A stretch of DNA of 64,000 nt from Bacteroidota bacterium (GTDB lineage: Bacteria; Bacteroidota; Bacteroidia; Chitinophagales; Chitinophagaceae). The notes below the pieces were generated by a model, which ran no database searches, had not been told where the DNA came from, and worked only from the letters and a program-made list of their open reading frames with translations. Both the position numbers and the translations under genes were made by a program. Shown one piece after another: positions 63,929 through 64,000 of this stretch. The first letter of the stretch is position 1. Every line of letters starts with the position of its first letter. The stretch lies in contig JAEWHC010000001.1 in the NCBI GenBank assembly GCA_023387985.1, forward strand, positions 124,001 through 188,000. The letters are read 5' to 3'.

Positions 63929-64000
63929 ATGAAAAAATACCTCATCACTTATGTGACGCCATCCGGTACCTACAATGGGGAAAACATTCCCCATCCTACA
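63929..64000 (+). CDS. start of an unidentified gene (truncated by window)
   Basis: Twenty-four codons from ATG 63929 to the window edge (MKKYLITYVTPSGTY, then GENIPHPT). There is no signal peptide. Too little remains to assign a family. Confidence 0.5.
   Translation, partial: MKKYLITYVTPSGTYNGENIPHPT

Overview
The window is a chromosomal stretch of a Bacteroidota bacterium, most likely of the Chitinophagaceae or a close family. The evidence is the gene content (head-GIN/DUF2807, HU-CCDC81, DUF4294, DUF4112, DUF5916, DUF6427-like and SMUG2-like families, YfhO, fused thrA) and the repeated promoter -7 element TAnnTTTG typical of this phylum. Shine-Dalgarno sequences are rare. No rRNA, tRNA, CRISPR array, insertion sequence or prophage was seen. 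Most of the region reads as ordinary core chromosome with one decayed patch.

Layout: 1-6.9 kb holds the tail of a sugar isomerase, a lipoprotein, a large secreted zinc protease, an XRE-S24 (LexA-like) regulator divergent from surE, a small membrane protein and lpxB. From 7.0 to 10.9 kb are minus-strand genes: a head-GIN protein, then a probable operon of small membrane protein, FKBP lipoprotein, sdaA and DUF4294 protein. From 11 to 19.7 kb are an HU-CCDC81 membrane protein, a lysoplasmalogenase-type protein, an orphan ABC ATPase, small secreted proteins, a TehB-like methyltransferase, CorA-Nudix and a YhhQ-type transporter. From 19.8 to 30.7 kb is a surface-polysaccharide region: YfhO, four minus-strand genes (two methyltransferases, two GT2 enzymes), then a flippase and another GT2. 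It is interrupted at 26.2-28.1 kb by relics of three genes: a uvrA-like 3' end, a threonine synthase 3' end and a GlxA-type regulator with tandem in-frame stops.

From 33.4 to 44.6 kb is an amino-acid block: gltB-gltD with a large hairpin in the 5' UTR, then thrA-thrB-thrC preceded by a short leader ORF and a terminator-like hairpin. From 44.5 to 56.6 kb are a saccharopine-dehydrogenase-like protein, a lactonase-fold protein, a uracil-DNA-glycosylase-like protein, a SulP transporter, rmuC, a DUF4112 protein, a DctA-type symporter, two tandem universal stress proteins and a class-C serine hydrolase. From 56.7 kb to the end are a DUF5916 outer-membrane protein, a candidate promoter-to-terminator non-coding RNA, an aldo/keto reductase with a metallo-beta-lactamase-fold hydrolase, a zinc alcohol dehydrogenase, a DinB-family protein and the first codons of another gene.

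The most interesting signals are regulatory. Several promoters place the -7 element only 4-8 nt before the start codon, implying leaderless mRNAs. The S24 regulator has paired 10-bp direct repeats over its own promoter. The gltB and thr leaders look like RNA-level controls, and 59.0-59.2 kb looks like an unannotated small RNA or attenuated leader. I found no clear multi-gene defence or mobile system.
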